Assembly (NCBI RefSeq): GCF_900187445.1
Contig: NZ_FYEB01000001.1
Location: forward strand, 930,001 to 994,000
Length of the DNA stretch: 64,000 nt
Direction of reading: 5' to 3'
Origin: Pseudomonas sp. Irchel s3b2
GTDB lineage: Bacteria; Pseudomonadota; Gammaproteobacteria; Pseudomonadales; Pseudomonadaceae
Position numbers and translations under genes: made by a program. Positions within the stretch are counted from its first letter, which is position 1. Each line of letters begins with the position of its first letter. This document shows positions 40,303 through 48,211 of the stretch, piece by piece. The notes under the pieces are model-generated. The model worked only from the letters and a program-made list of their open reading frames with translations, did no database searches and was not told the origin of the DNA.

Positions 40303-40824
40303 ATGCTGCAACTGATCCTCGGCGGCGCCCGATCCGGTAAAAGTCGCCTGGCTGAAAAACTGGCGGCAGACAGTCAACTCCAAGTCACCTACATCGCCAC
40401 CAGCCAACCCCTGGACGGTGAAATGAACGAACGGGTGGCCCATCACCGCGCCCGTCGTCCAGCCGAGTGGGCATTGATCGAAGAACCCCTGGAACTCGCC
40501 CGCGTGCTGCGCGAAAACGCCAGTGCCGATCGTTGCTTGCTGGTGGATTGCCTGACCCTGTGGATGACCAATCTACTGATGCTCGACGACGCCGAGCGCC
40601 TGTCGGCTGAACGCGAAGCCCTGCTGGACTGCCTGGCGTCGTTGCCCGGTGAAATCATTTTTGTCAGTAACGAAACCGGCATGGGTGTCGTGCCGCTGGG
40701 CGAATTGACTCGCCGCTATGTCGATGAAGCCGGTTGGCTGCATCAAGCCTTGGCCGAGCGCTGTCAGCGAGTCGTCCTGACTGTCGCCGGCCTGCCCCTG
40801 ACTTTGAAAGGAACTGCGTTATGA
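40303..40824 (+). CDS. cobU: Adenosylcobinamide kinase / adenosylcobinamide-phosphate guanylyltransferase
   Basis: Phosphorylates adenosylcobinamide and then activates it with GTP, forming adenosylcobinamide-GDP (CobU, called CobP in Pseudomonas). 173 residues. P-loop [15 protein letters not shown] at 5-19; the guanylyl-accepting His lies in [25 protein letters not shown] and [16 protein letters not shown] complete the signature. It overlaps cobT by 4 bases. The REP doublet upstream may lower its transcription relative to cobQ. Confidence 0.96.
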   Translation: MLQLILGGARSGKSRLAEKLAADSQLQVTYIATSQPLDGEMNERVAHHRARRPAEWALIEEPLELARVLRENASADRCLLVDCLTLWMTNLLMLDDAERLSAEREALLDCLASLPGEIIFVSNETGMGVVPLGELTRRYVDEAGWLHQALAERCQRVVLTVAGLPLTLKGTAL

Positions 40825-41876
40825 CTCACTCCTGGTGGCTGAACCCGTGCAAGCCAATCGACGCGCAAGCGGTGGAACAGGCGCAGGCGCGTCAACAGCA
40901 ACTGACCAAGCCTGCCGGCTCGCTCGGCCAGCTCGAATCGGTGGCGGTGCAACTGGCCGGGTTGCAGGGGCAGGTCAAACCGACGCTCGATCAGCTGTGG
41001 ATCGCGATTTTTGCCGGTGACCATGGTGTGGTCGCCGAGGGAGTGTCGGCGTTTCCGCAGGAAGTCACCGGGCAGATGCTGCTCAACTTTGTCAGCGGCG
41101 GCGCGGCGATCAGCGTGTTGGCGCGGCAGTTGGGGGCTTCCCTGGAAGTGGTCGACCTCGGCACCGTCACGCCGTCGTTGAATCTGCCGGGTGTGCGTCA
41201 CCTGAGTATCGGCCCGGGCACGGCGAATTTCGTCCAGGGGCCGGCGATGACTCAGGCCCAAGGCGAACTCGCCTTGCGGGCCGGCCGCGACAGTGTGCAG
41301 CGCGCCATCGCAGCCGGCGCGCAGCTGTTCATCGGTGGCGAAATGGGCATCGGCAACACCACCGCGGCCAGCGCATTGGCCTGTGCCTTGCTCGATTGCC
41401 CGGTGGTGCATCTGGCCGGGCCGGGCACCGGTTTGAACGCGGCGGGTGTCAGCCATAAAGCTCAGGTCATCGAACGCGCCTTGGCGTTGCATAGCGTTCA
41501 ACGGGGCGATGCGTTGCAGACCCTGTTCAACCTCGGCGGTTTCGAAATTGCAGCGCTGGTCGGCGCGTACCTGGCCTGTGCTCAGGAAGGCGTCGCGGTG
41601 TTGGTCGACGGGTTTATTTGTAGCGTCGCCGCACTGGTGGCGGTGCGTTTGAATCCGGCCTGCCGTGAGTGGTTGCTGTTCGGTCATCGCGGCGCCGAAC
41701 CGGGTCATCGCCATGTGCTCGAAACCCTGAACGCCGAACCGTTGCTGGACCTCGGCCTGCGACTGGGCGAGGGCAGCGGTGCGGCATTGGCCGTGCCATT
41801 GCTGCGTCTGGCCTGCGACCTGCACGGGCAGATGGCGACGTTCGCCGAAGCCGCGGTGGCGGATCGCCCGGCATGA
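40821..41876 (+). CDS. cobT: Nicotinate-nucleotide:dimethylbenzimidazole phosphoribosyltransferase
   Basis: Forms alpha-ribazole phosphate from NaMN and the DMB made by BluB. 351 residues. [40 protein letters not shown], and [15 protein letters not shown] are family marks. The catalytic base is the Glu in [16 protein letters not shown] near the C-terminus. ATG 40821 follows AAAGGAAC, and the gene overlaps cobU and cobC by 4 bases on each side, so this lower-ligand set is tightly coupled. Confidence 0.96.
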   Translation: MTHSWWLNPCKPIDAQAVEQAQARQQQLTKPAGSLGQLESVAVQLAGLQGQVKPTLDQLWIAIFAGDHGVVAEGVSAFPQEVTGQMLLNFVSGGAAISVLARQLGASLEVVDLGTVTPSLNLPGVRHLSIGPGTANFVQGPAMTQAQGELALRAGRDSVQRAIAAGAQLFIGGEMGIGNTTAASALACALLDCPVVHLAGPGTGLNAAGVSHKAQVIERALALHSVQRGDALQTLFNLGGFEIAALVGAYLACAQEGVAVLVDGFICSVAALVAVRLNPACREWLLFGHRGAEPGHRHVLETLNAEPLLDLGLRLGEGSGAALAVPLLRLACDLHGQMATFAEAAVADRPA

Positions 41877-42448
41877 CCTTGCGTCTGGACCTGTTGCGCC
41901 ATGGCGAAACCGAACTCGGCGGCGGTTTGCGCGGCAGCCTCGACGATGCACTGACCGGCAAGGGCTGGGAGCAGATGCGTGCTGCGGTGATCGAGCAGGG
42001 GCCTTGGGATCGACTGGTCAGCTCACCGTTGCAGCGTTGCGCACGCTTTGCGCAAGAGCTTGGGGCGCAACTGGGTCTCCCGGTGCAGCTGGATAAGGAT
42101 CTGCAAGAGCTGCACTTCGGTGCCTGGGAAGGGCAGAGCGCGGCGGCGCTGATGGAAACCAGCGCCGAGGCGTTGGGCTTGTTCTGGGCCGATCCCTATT
42201 CGTTCACTCCGCCTGAAGGTGAACCGGTGGCGGATTTTTCTGCGCGAGTGTTGGCGGCCATCGAACGGCTGCACGCGACCTATGCGGGTGAGCGAATCTT
42301 GCTGATCAGTCATGGTGGCGTCATGCGTTTGTTGCTGGCTCAAGCGCGCGGATTGCCGCGTGAACAGTTGCTTAATGTTGAAGTTGGCCATGGCGCGTTG
42401 TTCTCGTTGTCGGTCGAGTCCGGCGTCTTGTTAAGGGAAGCGATCTGA
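41873..42448 (+). CDS. cobC: Alpha-ribazole phosphatase-like (histidine phosphatase)
   Basis: Histidine phosphatase superfamily, 191 residues. It probably dephosphorylates alpha-ribazole phosphate or the coenzyme B12 phosphate in nucleotide-loop assembly. The RHG motif LLRHGET carries the phosphorylated His (H9), with [20 protein letters not shown] and the second His in [11 protein letters not shown]. Position between cobT and cobS supports the assignment; sequence alone would only give a phosphoglycerate-mutase-like phosphatase. Confidence 0.88.
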   Translation: MTLRLDLLRHGETELGGGLRGSLDDALTGKGWEQMRAAVIEQGPWDRLVSSPLQRCARFAQELGAQLGLPVQLDKDLQELHFGAWEGQSAAALMETSAEALGLFWADPYSFTPPEGEPVADFSARVLAAIERLHATYAGERILLISHGGVMRLLLAQARGLPREQLLNVEVGHGALFSLSVESGVLLREAI

Positions 42449-42450
42449 CC

Positions 42451-43185
42451 ATGTTGCCGTTCTGGATCGCCCTGCAATTTCTGAGCAGCCTGCCGATTCG
42501 CCTGCCGGGGATGCCGACGCCCGAGGAGTTGGGCCGCTCGCTGCTGTTTTATCCGCTGGTCGGTTTGCTGTTCGGCGCAGTTCTGTGGGGGCTGAACTGG
42601 CTATTGCTGGGCGCGCCAATATTGCTTCACGCGGCATTGCTGCTGAGTGTTTGGGTTGTGCTCAGCGGAGCGTTGCACCTGGATGGCCTCGCCGATAGCG
42701 CCGATGCGTGGCTCGGTGGCTACGGCGACCGTGAACGCACCCTGACCATCATGAAAGACCCGCGCAGCGGGCCGATTGCCGTGGTGACGCTGGGGCTGGT
42801 GTTGCTGCTCAAGTTCGCCGCATTGCTGGCGTTGATCGAGCAGCAGCACAGCGTGGTGCTGATCATCGTTCCATTGATTAGTCGCAGCGCGTTGCTGGGG
42901 TTATTCCTCACCACGCCTTACGTGCGTCCCGGTGGATTGGGGCAGGCGCTGGCCGATCATCTGCCGCGTTTGGCCGGTCAGCAGGTGTTAGTGATCAGTG
43001 CGGTGGTTTGTGTGCTAATGGCTGGCCTCGACGGTGTATGGGCACTTGTATTGGCGACGGTGCTGTTTGTCTGGTTGCGGCAAGTGATGGTGCGGCGGTT
43101 GGGCGGGACGACGGGTGATACAGCGGGGGCATTGCTGGAATTGCTGGAAGTGGCGGTGCTGGTGGGTCTTGCATTGCTCTTGTAG
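42451..43185 (+). CDS. cobS: Adenosylcobinamide-GDP ribazoletransferase (cobalamin synthase)
   Basis: Last step of B12 assembly, joining adenosylcobinamide-GDP with alpha-ribazole (phosphate) in the inner membrane. 244 residues, six or so hydrophobic spans. Family motifs: ALQFLSSLPIRLP at the N-terminus, GALHLDGLADSADAWLGG with the acidic Mg2+ cluster, and MKDPRSGPIAVVTLGLVLLL. The stop codon TAG (43183-43185) is contributed by the first bases of a REP element, so the natural C-terminus may have been cut or replaced by the repeat. Confidence 0.95.
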   Translation: MLPFWIALQFLSSLPIRLPGMPTPEELGRSLLFYPLVGLLFGAVLWGLNWLLLGAPILLHAALLLSVWVVLSGALHLDGLADSADAWLGGYGDRERTLTIMKDPRSGPIAVVTLGLVLLLKFAALLALIEQQHSVVLIIVPLISRSALLGLFLTTPYVRPGGLGQALADHLPRLAGQQVLVISAVVCVLMAGLDGVWALVLATVLFVWLRQVMVRRLGGTTGDTAGALLELLEVAVLVGLALLL

Positions 43186-43272
43186 GAGCGAGGCTTGCCC
43201 GCGAAGGAGGTGTGTCAGTTGATATCAATGTTGACTGTGCTGGCGCCTTCGCGGGCAAGCCTCGCTCCTACG
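43181..43272. repeat. REP doublet overlapping the cobS stop codon
   Basis: Opposed copies at 43181-43208 and 43243-43272. The left copy supplies the cobS stop codon. The spacer GATATCAATGTTGACTGTGC is shared with the doublet near 31.6 kb. Confidence 0.92.
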
Positions 43273-43308
43273 GTAATAATGTGTCGAAAAATTTGCTTTC
43301 ATTTAACC

Positions 43309-43324
43309 GCGGGTATATACACGC
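43309..43324. promoter_or_regulatory. Predicted MarR operator, copy 1
   Basis: GCGGGTATATACACGC ends four bases before the marR-like start codon. It matches copy 2 (43754-43769) at 15 of 16 bases and is a near palindrome. Confidence 0.65.
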
Positions 43325-43327
43325 ACT

Positions 43328-43732
43328 ATGCTTCCTTCCCAATGTTTGTGTACCAACCTGCGTCGCGCCGCTCGTGGCGTCAGCAGGCATTACGACGGCG
43401 CCCTCGACGGCTTCGGGATCAACGTTGCCCAGTATTCTCTGCTGTGCAATCTGCAGCGTCTGGATCAGCCGAGCATCTCGTCGCTGGCCGAAGCCATGGG
43501 CCTGGATCGCAGCACCCTCGGGCGCAATCTGCGGGTGCTGGAGGGCGAAGGTCTGGTGACGCTGGTCGAGGGCGAGGATATGCGCAATCGCATCGTCCTG
43601 CTCACCGAGACCGGGCGCGAACGTCTGGCAGCGGCCTTGCCGGCCTGGGAAGCAGCGCAGCAACGGTTGATCGACCGCCTGGGTGCCGAGAAGCGTGAAA
43701 TCTTGCTGAAACTGCTGGATGAACTGGCTTGA
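43328..43732 (+). CDS. MarR family transcriptional regulator
   Basis: 134 residues, winged helix-turn-helix. N-terminal dimerisation helix, then YSLLCNLQRLDQPSISSLAEAMGLDRSTLGRNL with the recognition helix, and the wing with GEDMRNRIVLLTETGRERL. It likely represses itself and the downstream MFS exporter gene: the same 16-bp palindromic site lies just before each of the two genes. Cys12 (MLPSQCLCTNL has two Cys near the N-terminus) could sense oxidants, but that is speculation. Inducer unknown. Confidence 0.92.
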   Translation: MLPSQCLCTNLRRAARGVSRHYDGALDGFGINVAQYSLLCNLQRLDQPSISSLAEAMGLDRSTLGRNLRVLEGEGLVTLVEGEDMRNRIVLLTETGRERLAAALPAWEAAQQRLIDRLGAEKREILLKLLDELA

Positions 43733-43752
43733 GGCCAGTTTGTTCAATCTTA

Positions 43753-43770
43753 AGCGGGTATATACCCGCT
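43753..43770. promoter_or_regulatory. Predicted MarR operator, copy 2
   Basis: AGCGGGTATATACCCGCT is a perfect 18-bp palindrome 14 bases before the MFS start codon, and matches copy 1. The TATATA core could also act as a -10-like element, so a bound repressor would cover the promoter. Confidence 0.7.
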
Positions 43771-43784
43771 ACCGGAGAACAAGA

Positions 43785-44993
43785 ATGACATCGATGTGGC
43801 GTACATGCGGTTGGGTGCTATTGGGGAGTGCGCTGATTCTGGCGTTGTCCCTGGGTGTGCGACACGGCTTCGGGCTGTTTCTGGCGCCCATGAGTGCCGA
43901 GTTCGGCTGGGGCCGCGAAGTGTTTGCCTTCGCCATTGCTTTGCAGAACCTGATCTGGGGCCTGGCGCAGCCGTTCACCGGTGCGCTGGCCGACCGCTTT
44001 GGCGCCGCGAAGGTGGTGTTAATCGGGGGTGTTTTGTACGCCTTGGGCCTGGTGTTCATGGGGCTGTCCGATTCGGCGATGACCTTGTCTTTGAGCGCCG
44101 GGCTGTTGATCGGTATCGGCCTGTCGGGCACCTCGTTCTCGGTGATCCTCGGCGTGGTCGGCCGGGCCGTGCCACCGGAAAAACGCAGCATGGGCATGGG
44201 GATCGCCAGCGCCGCCGGTTCTTTCGGTCAATTCGCCATGTTGCCCGGTACGCTGGGATTGATCGGTTGGCTGGGCTGGTCCGCGGCATTGCTGGTGTTG
44301 GGTCTGATCGTGGCGCTGATTGTGCCGCTGGTGAGCATGCTCAAGGACAAGCCGCTGCCGGTCCTCGGGCACGAGCAAACCCTCTCTGAAGCGCTACGCG
44401 AAGCCTGTTCCCATTCAGGATTCTGGCTGTTGGCGTTCGGCTTTTTCGTCTGCGGTTTTCAAGTGGTGTTCATCGGCGTGCACTTGCCGGCCTATCTGGT
44501 GGACCAACATTTGCCAGCCTCCGTCGGCACCACGGTGCTGGCGCTGATCGGGCTGTTCAATATCTTCGGCACCTATACGGCGGGCTGGCTTGGCGGGCGG
44601 ATGTCCAAACCACGTTTGCTCACTGGTCTTTATCTGTTGCGGGCAGTGGTGATTGTGCTGTTCCTCTGGGCGCCGGTCACTCAAGTCACGGCTTATCTGT
44701 TCGGTGCGGCCATGGGTTTTCTCTGGTTATCGACGGTGCCCTTGACCAACGGCACGGTAGCGACCTTGTTCGGTGTACGAAATTTGTCCATGCTCGGTGG
44801 GATCGTTTTCCTCTTCCACCAGCTCGGCTCGTTCCTCGGCGGTTGGTTGGGTGGGGTGGTGTATGACCGAACCGGGAGTTACGACTTGATCTGGCAGGTG
44901 GCAATTCTCTTGAGTCTGGTGGCCGCAGCCCTGAACTGGCCGGTGCGAGAGCAGCCGGTGACACGTTTGCAAACCCGGATGAGTGCAGCATGA
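43785..44993 (+). CDS. MFS transporter under MarR control
   Basis: 402 residues, 12 hydrophobic spans, major facilitator fold. The span 2-3 loop carries LADRFGAAKVV, close to the MFS A motif. The large cytoplasmic loop around KDKPLPVLGHEQTLSEALRE divides two six-span halves. I use ATG 43785 after GGAG; the longer frame from 43719 would overlap marR and read through the operator. Probably a drug or organic-acid exporter induced when the MarR protein releases the site; substrate unknown. Confidence 0.88.
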   Translation: MTSMWRTCGWVLLGSALILALSLGVRHGFGLFLAPMSAEFGWGREVFAFAIALQNLIWGLAQPFTGALADRFGAAKVVLIGGVLYALGLVFMGLSDSAMTLSLSAGLLIGIGLSGTSFSVILGVVGRAVPPEKRSMGMGIASAAGSFGQFAMLPGTLGLIGWLGWSAALLVLGLIVALIVPLVSMLKDKPLPVLGHEQTLSEALREACSHSGFWLLAFGFFVCGFQVVFIGVHLPAYLVDQHLPASVGTTVLALIGLFNIFGTYTAGWLGGRMSKPRLLTGLYLLRAVVIVLFLWAPVTQVTAYLFGAAMGFLWLSTVPLTNGTVATLFGVRNLSMLGGIVFLFHQLGSFLGGWLGGVVYDRTGSYDLIWQVAILLSLVAAALNWPVREQPVTRLQTRMSAA

Positions 44994-45112
44994 ACAGTCT
45001 CTGGCCGCGGATGGCTGTAATCGCCATCGGCGTATTGCTGCTGGCCTTGGCGTGGTGGGGCTGGCGTCAGGGTGGTTTGGCATTGATGCAGTTGGGCATG
45101 GGTGCTTGCTAG
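44990..45112 (+). CDS. 40-residue single-span membrane microprotein
   Basis: A 40-codon frame starting ATGA over the MFS stop codon: MNSLWPRMAVIAIGVLLL is followed by ALAWWGWRQGGLALMQLGMG and AC at the end. One hydrophobic helix (about 8-25) with Trp at its border, then a short amphipathic tail. The 4-base overlap implies translational coupling, so it may be a small partner of the transporter, as known for some small transporter-bound proteins. It has no recognised family. Confidence 0.55.
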   Translation: MNSLWPRMAVIAIGVLLLALAWWGWRQGGLALMQLGMGAC

Positions 45113-45168
45113 CGAACGGCTAAGGCGAGTAATTTCGTTTTCTGACGATTGTTCAAGGATGCACTGAC

Positions 45169-45720
45169 ATGCTGATGCGCTGGCTTGCAGTTCCCGCGTT
45201 GTTGATGGCTTTTACCGGCTTGGCCCAGGCGGCAGAATGCCCGGAGTTGCTACAAGGCTCGTTGCCCAAGCTGCGAGCCAAGGAATCCATCGATCTGTGC
45301 CAGCGCTTCGCCGGCAAGCCACTGGTGGTGGTCAATACCGCCAGCTTCTGTGGCTTTGCCCCGCAGTTCAAAGGACTTGAGGCGCTGTATCAGCGTTACA
45401 AGGATCAAGGACTCGAGGTGGTCGGTGTTCCGTCCAATGATTTCAAGCAAGAGTCCAAGGATGGCGCAGAGACTGCCAAGGTCTGTTACGTGAACTACGG
45501 CGTGACTTTCACCATGACCGAGCCGCAGAAAGTCCGCGGCGATGACGCAGCGCATTTGTTCAAGGTCCTTGCTGAACAAAGCAGTTCGCCAAAGTGGAAT
45601 TTCTACAAGTACGTGGTCGATCGCCAAGGTAAAGTGATCGCCAATTTTTCCAGCCTGACCAAACCCGACAATCCCGAGTTCATCGAGGCGGTTGAGAAAG
45701 CCCTGGCTTCGAAACCCTGA
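45169..45720 (+). CDS. Exported glutathione peroxidase-like thiol peroxidase
   Basis: 183 residues. A signal peptide (cut after LAQAAECP region) directs it to the periplasm, where it would reduce hydroperoxides. The peroxidatic Cys is in [15 protein letters not shown], followed by [14 protein letters not shown] (in place of the usual FPCNQFG) and [14 protein letters not shown] with the active-site Trp-Asn. The periplasmic location suggests a thioredoxin-like rather than glutathione donor. Confidence 0.92.
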   Translation: MLMRWLAVPALLMAFTGLAQAAECPELLQGSLPKLRAKESIDLCQRFAGKPLVVVNTASFCGFAPQFKGLEALYQRYKDQGLEVVGVPSNDFKQESKDGAETAKVCYVNYGVTFTMTEPQKVRGDDAAHLFKVLAEQSSSPKWNFYKYVVDRQGKVIANFSSLTKPDNPEFIEAVEKALASKP

Positions 45721-45732
45721 TCGACGCGCACT

Positions 45733-45770
45733 AAAAAGCCCCGCCTCTGTACAAGAGCGCGGGGCTTTTT
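45733..45770. terminator. Bidirectional terminator between peroxidase and porin genes
   Basis: AAAAAGCCCCGC and GCGGGGCTTTTT, loop 14 nt with its own pairing CTCT/AGAG. It serves the peroxidase on the plus strand and the convergent FadL-type gene on the minus strand. Confidence 0.9.
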
Positions 45771-45809
45771 CAATTCAGGCGGCGAGGGAGTCAAACTCGC
45801 CGTGAATCA

Positions 45810-47081
45810 TCAGAAACGGTAGGTCGCACCTACACCGAAACCGTTCGCCGAGTTTTCATACTCGGCGTTGTAGGTCTGGCCACGGTTGTTGCTGTTGTTG
45901 ATATTGACCGACTCTTCGCGCAGGTACGAGTACGCTACGTCGATGGTCAGGTCGTCGGTCGGGCTCCAGCCGGCGCCCAGGCTGAAAATCTTGCGATCGC
46001 CTGTCGGGATGCGTGGGGAGCGGTCGACGTTGTTGGTCGGTGCCTGGTCGATGGACAGGCCGGTACGCAGCACCCATTCCTTGTTCAGCTGATAGGACGC
46101 GCCGATGGCGTGAGCCCAGGTGTCGTGCCAGTTCTGTTCTTCGGTAATGGTGCCGAACTGGCCATTCAAAATGGTCGGCACGCCTTCGTTTTCAACGGTG
46201 ATATCTTTCAGGCGGCTCCAGCGAGTCCAGGTGCTGCCTGCATAGAGGGTCCACTTGTCGTTCAGCGCGTGAGTGACCGACAAGTCGACCGACTCAGGCG
46301 TGGTCAGGTCCAGCGAAGCATCGTACTTCTGGCTTGTGCTCTGGCCTACCGCCGCGAGGACGTTGTAGTTGACCTTGGTGTCGCCTTCGAGCTTGTACTT
46401 CACTTTCGAGTGGTAGGTCAGGCCAACGCGCGTGCTGTCGGTGGCTTGAACCAGCACGCCGATGTTGTAGCCCAGCGCGGTGTCGTCGCCCTTGATCTTG
46501 ACCTTGCCGTCCGGCGCGGCCTGGGTGATCGACAGGTTCGATTCCAGGGTGCCCTCGATGCGGTTGATGGTCGGGCCGAAGCCGATCGACACTTTGTCGT
46601 TGAAGGCATAGCTGACGGTCGGTTGCAACGTGATGACTTTCACTTCGCTCTTGCTGCCGAAGTAACGGCCGGCAAAGCCGTTCTCGTAGTCGGTCACCAG
46701 GCCGAACGGGGCATACATGCCGATGCCGAATGCCCAATGGTCATCGATTGGCTTGACGTAGTAGCCCATCGGTACGGCAACGAGCGGAACCATGTCGCCA
46801 TCGTTGCTGCCGCTATTCGGGCTGGAACTGGCGTGGCTGATGTCAGTGTGTGCGTCGAGCAGTGCAGCGCCGCCGGTCACTTGTTCGCGCTTGAGGCGGG
46901 ACATGCCGGCAGGGTTGCCAAAAATGGTGCTTGCGTCGTCGGCAGAGGAAGATCGCCCGGCAAAACCTGTACCCATCCCGCTGATGCTTTGTTCATTGAG
47001 GGCAAAGCCACTCGCAAATATTTGGGTGGATGCCAAGGCAACGGCGAGACTAAGGGTGGTTTTGAGCATTACTTTTTTCAT
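45810..47081 (-). CDS. FadL-type outer-membrane hydrocarbon/fatty-acid transporter
   Basis: 423 residues. Signal peptide (ending ASTQIFASGFALNEQS), mature N-terminal hatch with FALNEQSISGMGTGFAGRSS, and then a run of amphipathic beta strands ending in the outer-membrane C-terminal Phe (VGATYRF). The NPAGMSRLKREQVTGG stretch is typical of FadL/TodX/OmpP1. It takes up long-chain fatty acids or other hydrophobics; substrate unknown. The plus-strand reading of the same DNA is an antisense shadow. Confidence 0.94.
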   Translation of the reverse strand: MKKVMLKTTLSLAVALASTQIFASGFALNEQSISGMGTGFAGRSSSADDASTIFGNPAGMSRLKREQVTGGAALLDAHTDISHASSSPNSGSNDGDMVPLVAVPMGYYVKPIDDHWAFGIGMYAPFGLVTDYENGFAGRYFGSKSEVKVITLQPTVSYAFNDKVSIGFGPTINRIEGTLESNLSITQAAPDGKVKIKGDDTALGYNIGVLVQATDSTRVGLTYHSKVKYKLEGDTKVNYNVLAAVGQSTSQKYDASLDLTTPESVDLSVTHALNDKWTLYAGSTWTRWSRLKDITVENEGVPTILNGQFGTITEEQNWHDTWAHAIGASYQLNKEWVLRTGLSIDQAPTNNVDRSPRIPTGDRKIFSLGAGWSPTDDLTIDVAYSYLREESVNINNSNNRGQTYNAEYENSANGFGVGATYRF

Positions 47082-47228
47082 TATTAGAACTCTTGGTGAT
47101 CACCGGAGCGAAAATTACCAACATTTTCGTTCGGGCGCTATAGCCTGTATCGCTTGAGTTAGAGCGGTTTTGTAGGACAATCCGACCAAAATCGCGACAT
47201 TTTGTGCGATCTTCGGAAAATGGGTAGA

Positions 47229-47711
47229 TCAGCAGGCGACTTGATTCAAGGATGAAACACAGGTTTGCCAGGCGTAGGTGAAATCTCGCAGACGACCTTG
47301 GGGCTGGAATGTCTGGCGCCAGATTCTGGCCATTCCCAACAGGTCATCGGAGGCGGGGAGGGGAGTGTTCTGTTCTTCTACCAGCAGCCAGGCGATGGCA
47401 GTGGCGTAACGTAGGTTGACGGTCAATTCCACGTGCGGGCCGCTGAGAAAAGCATGCTGGCTGGCCAAGCCGCGGACCAGGCTTGCCCGATCCGGGTCCA
47501 AGGCCAGGTAGTGATCCCAGAGTGCTTTGTGGCGGAGCTCGGTGATTCGGTACAGGCCGTGTCCACGGCGGTCATGCAGGGCTGAACCAAGGGCTGACTG
47601 ACTGGCGGCGATGCCCAGCAGCAGGGATTCGGCAGTTGCGCTGTGGCGTCCGAGGTAGATCAATGTCGGACGGATCACATAACGACACAGTTCGCTGGCG
47701 GCGATACCCAT
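47229..47711 (-). CDS. Conserved hypothetical protein
   Basis: 160 residues, soluble, mostly helical. Starts MGIAASELCRYVIRPTLIYL and has LLGIAASQSALGSAL and GHGLYRITELRHKALWDHYL, ending with TYAWQTCVSSLNQ. I recognise no domain; lysozyme-like or structural resemblance to a lysozyme inhibitor cannot be claimed. The GIAASE and GIAASQ repeats suggest a T4-lysozyme-type helical hairpin fold only loosely. Transcribed alone, with no close neighbour. Confidence 0.72.
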   Translation of the reverse strand: MGIAASELCRYVIRPTLIYLGRHSATAESLLLGIAASQSALGSALHDRRGHGLYRITELRHKALWDHYLALDPDRASLVRGLASQHAFLSGPHVELTVNLRYATAIAWLLVEEQNTPLPASDDLLGMARIWRQTFQPQGRLRDFTYAWQTCVSSLNQVAC

Positions 47712-47931
47712 AAAGCCCTCGAAACCTGAAGTGGTCGGCGAGACCTGAAGGGGGCCTTGGCAGCAATGGATCGATTCAGTCTCGCCGGAAGCGGATCAAG
47801 CCGCTTGAGTTGAAGTGTAGTGTCATTATTTCGCTGTAAAGGACTGTTTTTAAAATATTTCCGGCTTCGAGTTATAACTGTTATATCGGTTAGTGCTTAG
47901 CCGTAGACCATGAAATGAGAAATATCGGGCA

Positions 47932-47964
47932 ATAAAAAGCCCCGCTTTTGAGCAGGGCTTTTGA
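47932..47964 (-). terminator. Terminator of the 74-residue gene
   Basis: On the minus strand AAAAGCCC pairs with GGGCTTTTT across a 12-nt loop, 23 bases after the stop. Confidence 0.75.
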
Positions 47965-47986
47965 GGCTTTCAGCTTTTCTGGCGTC

Positions 47987-48211
47987 TCAGGCAACCAATG
48001 CCTGGCGAGTGCGTTCGATCACAGCCTGCAGCGGCTCTGCGCTGGAGTATTGATCGGGGTACAGGCGTTCGCTGTGGCGAGCGATGCCGTGTTCGTTGAC
48101 CAGAGTGAAGCTGAAGCAGCCTTTGCGAGCGGCCATGATCAGGCAGTTCATTGGAGCAAAAGCGTTGGTTAGGGTGCGAATGGCATCCTGAGTGTGGATT
48201 TGCGTGGACAT
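47987..48211 (-). CDS. Small conserved protein of 74 residues
   Basis: Starts at ATG 48211 (MSTQIHTQDAIRTL) after AGGAACACCC. A single small domain: APMNCLIMAARKGCFSFTLV is a beta hairpin-like stretch with two Cys, and HSERLYPDQYSSAEPLQAVI a helix. I think it is conserved in Pseudomonas but know of no function. A longer frame continuing upstream to 48673 has no support and is rejected. Confidence 0.72.
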   Translation of the reverse strand: MSTQIHTQDAIRTLTNAFAPMNCLIMAARKGCFSFTLVNEHGIARHSERLYPDQYSSAEPLQAVIERTRQALVA

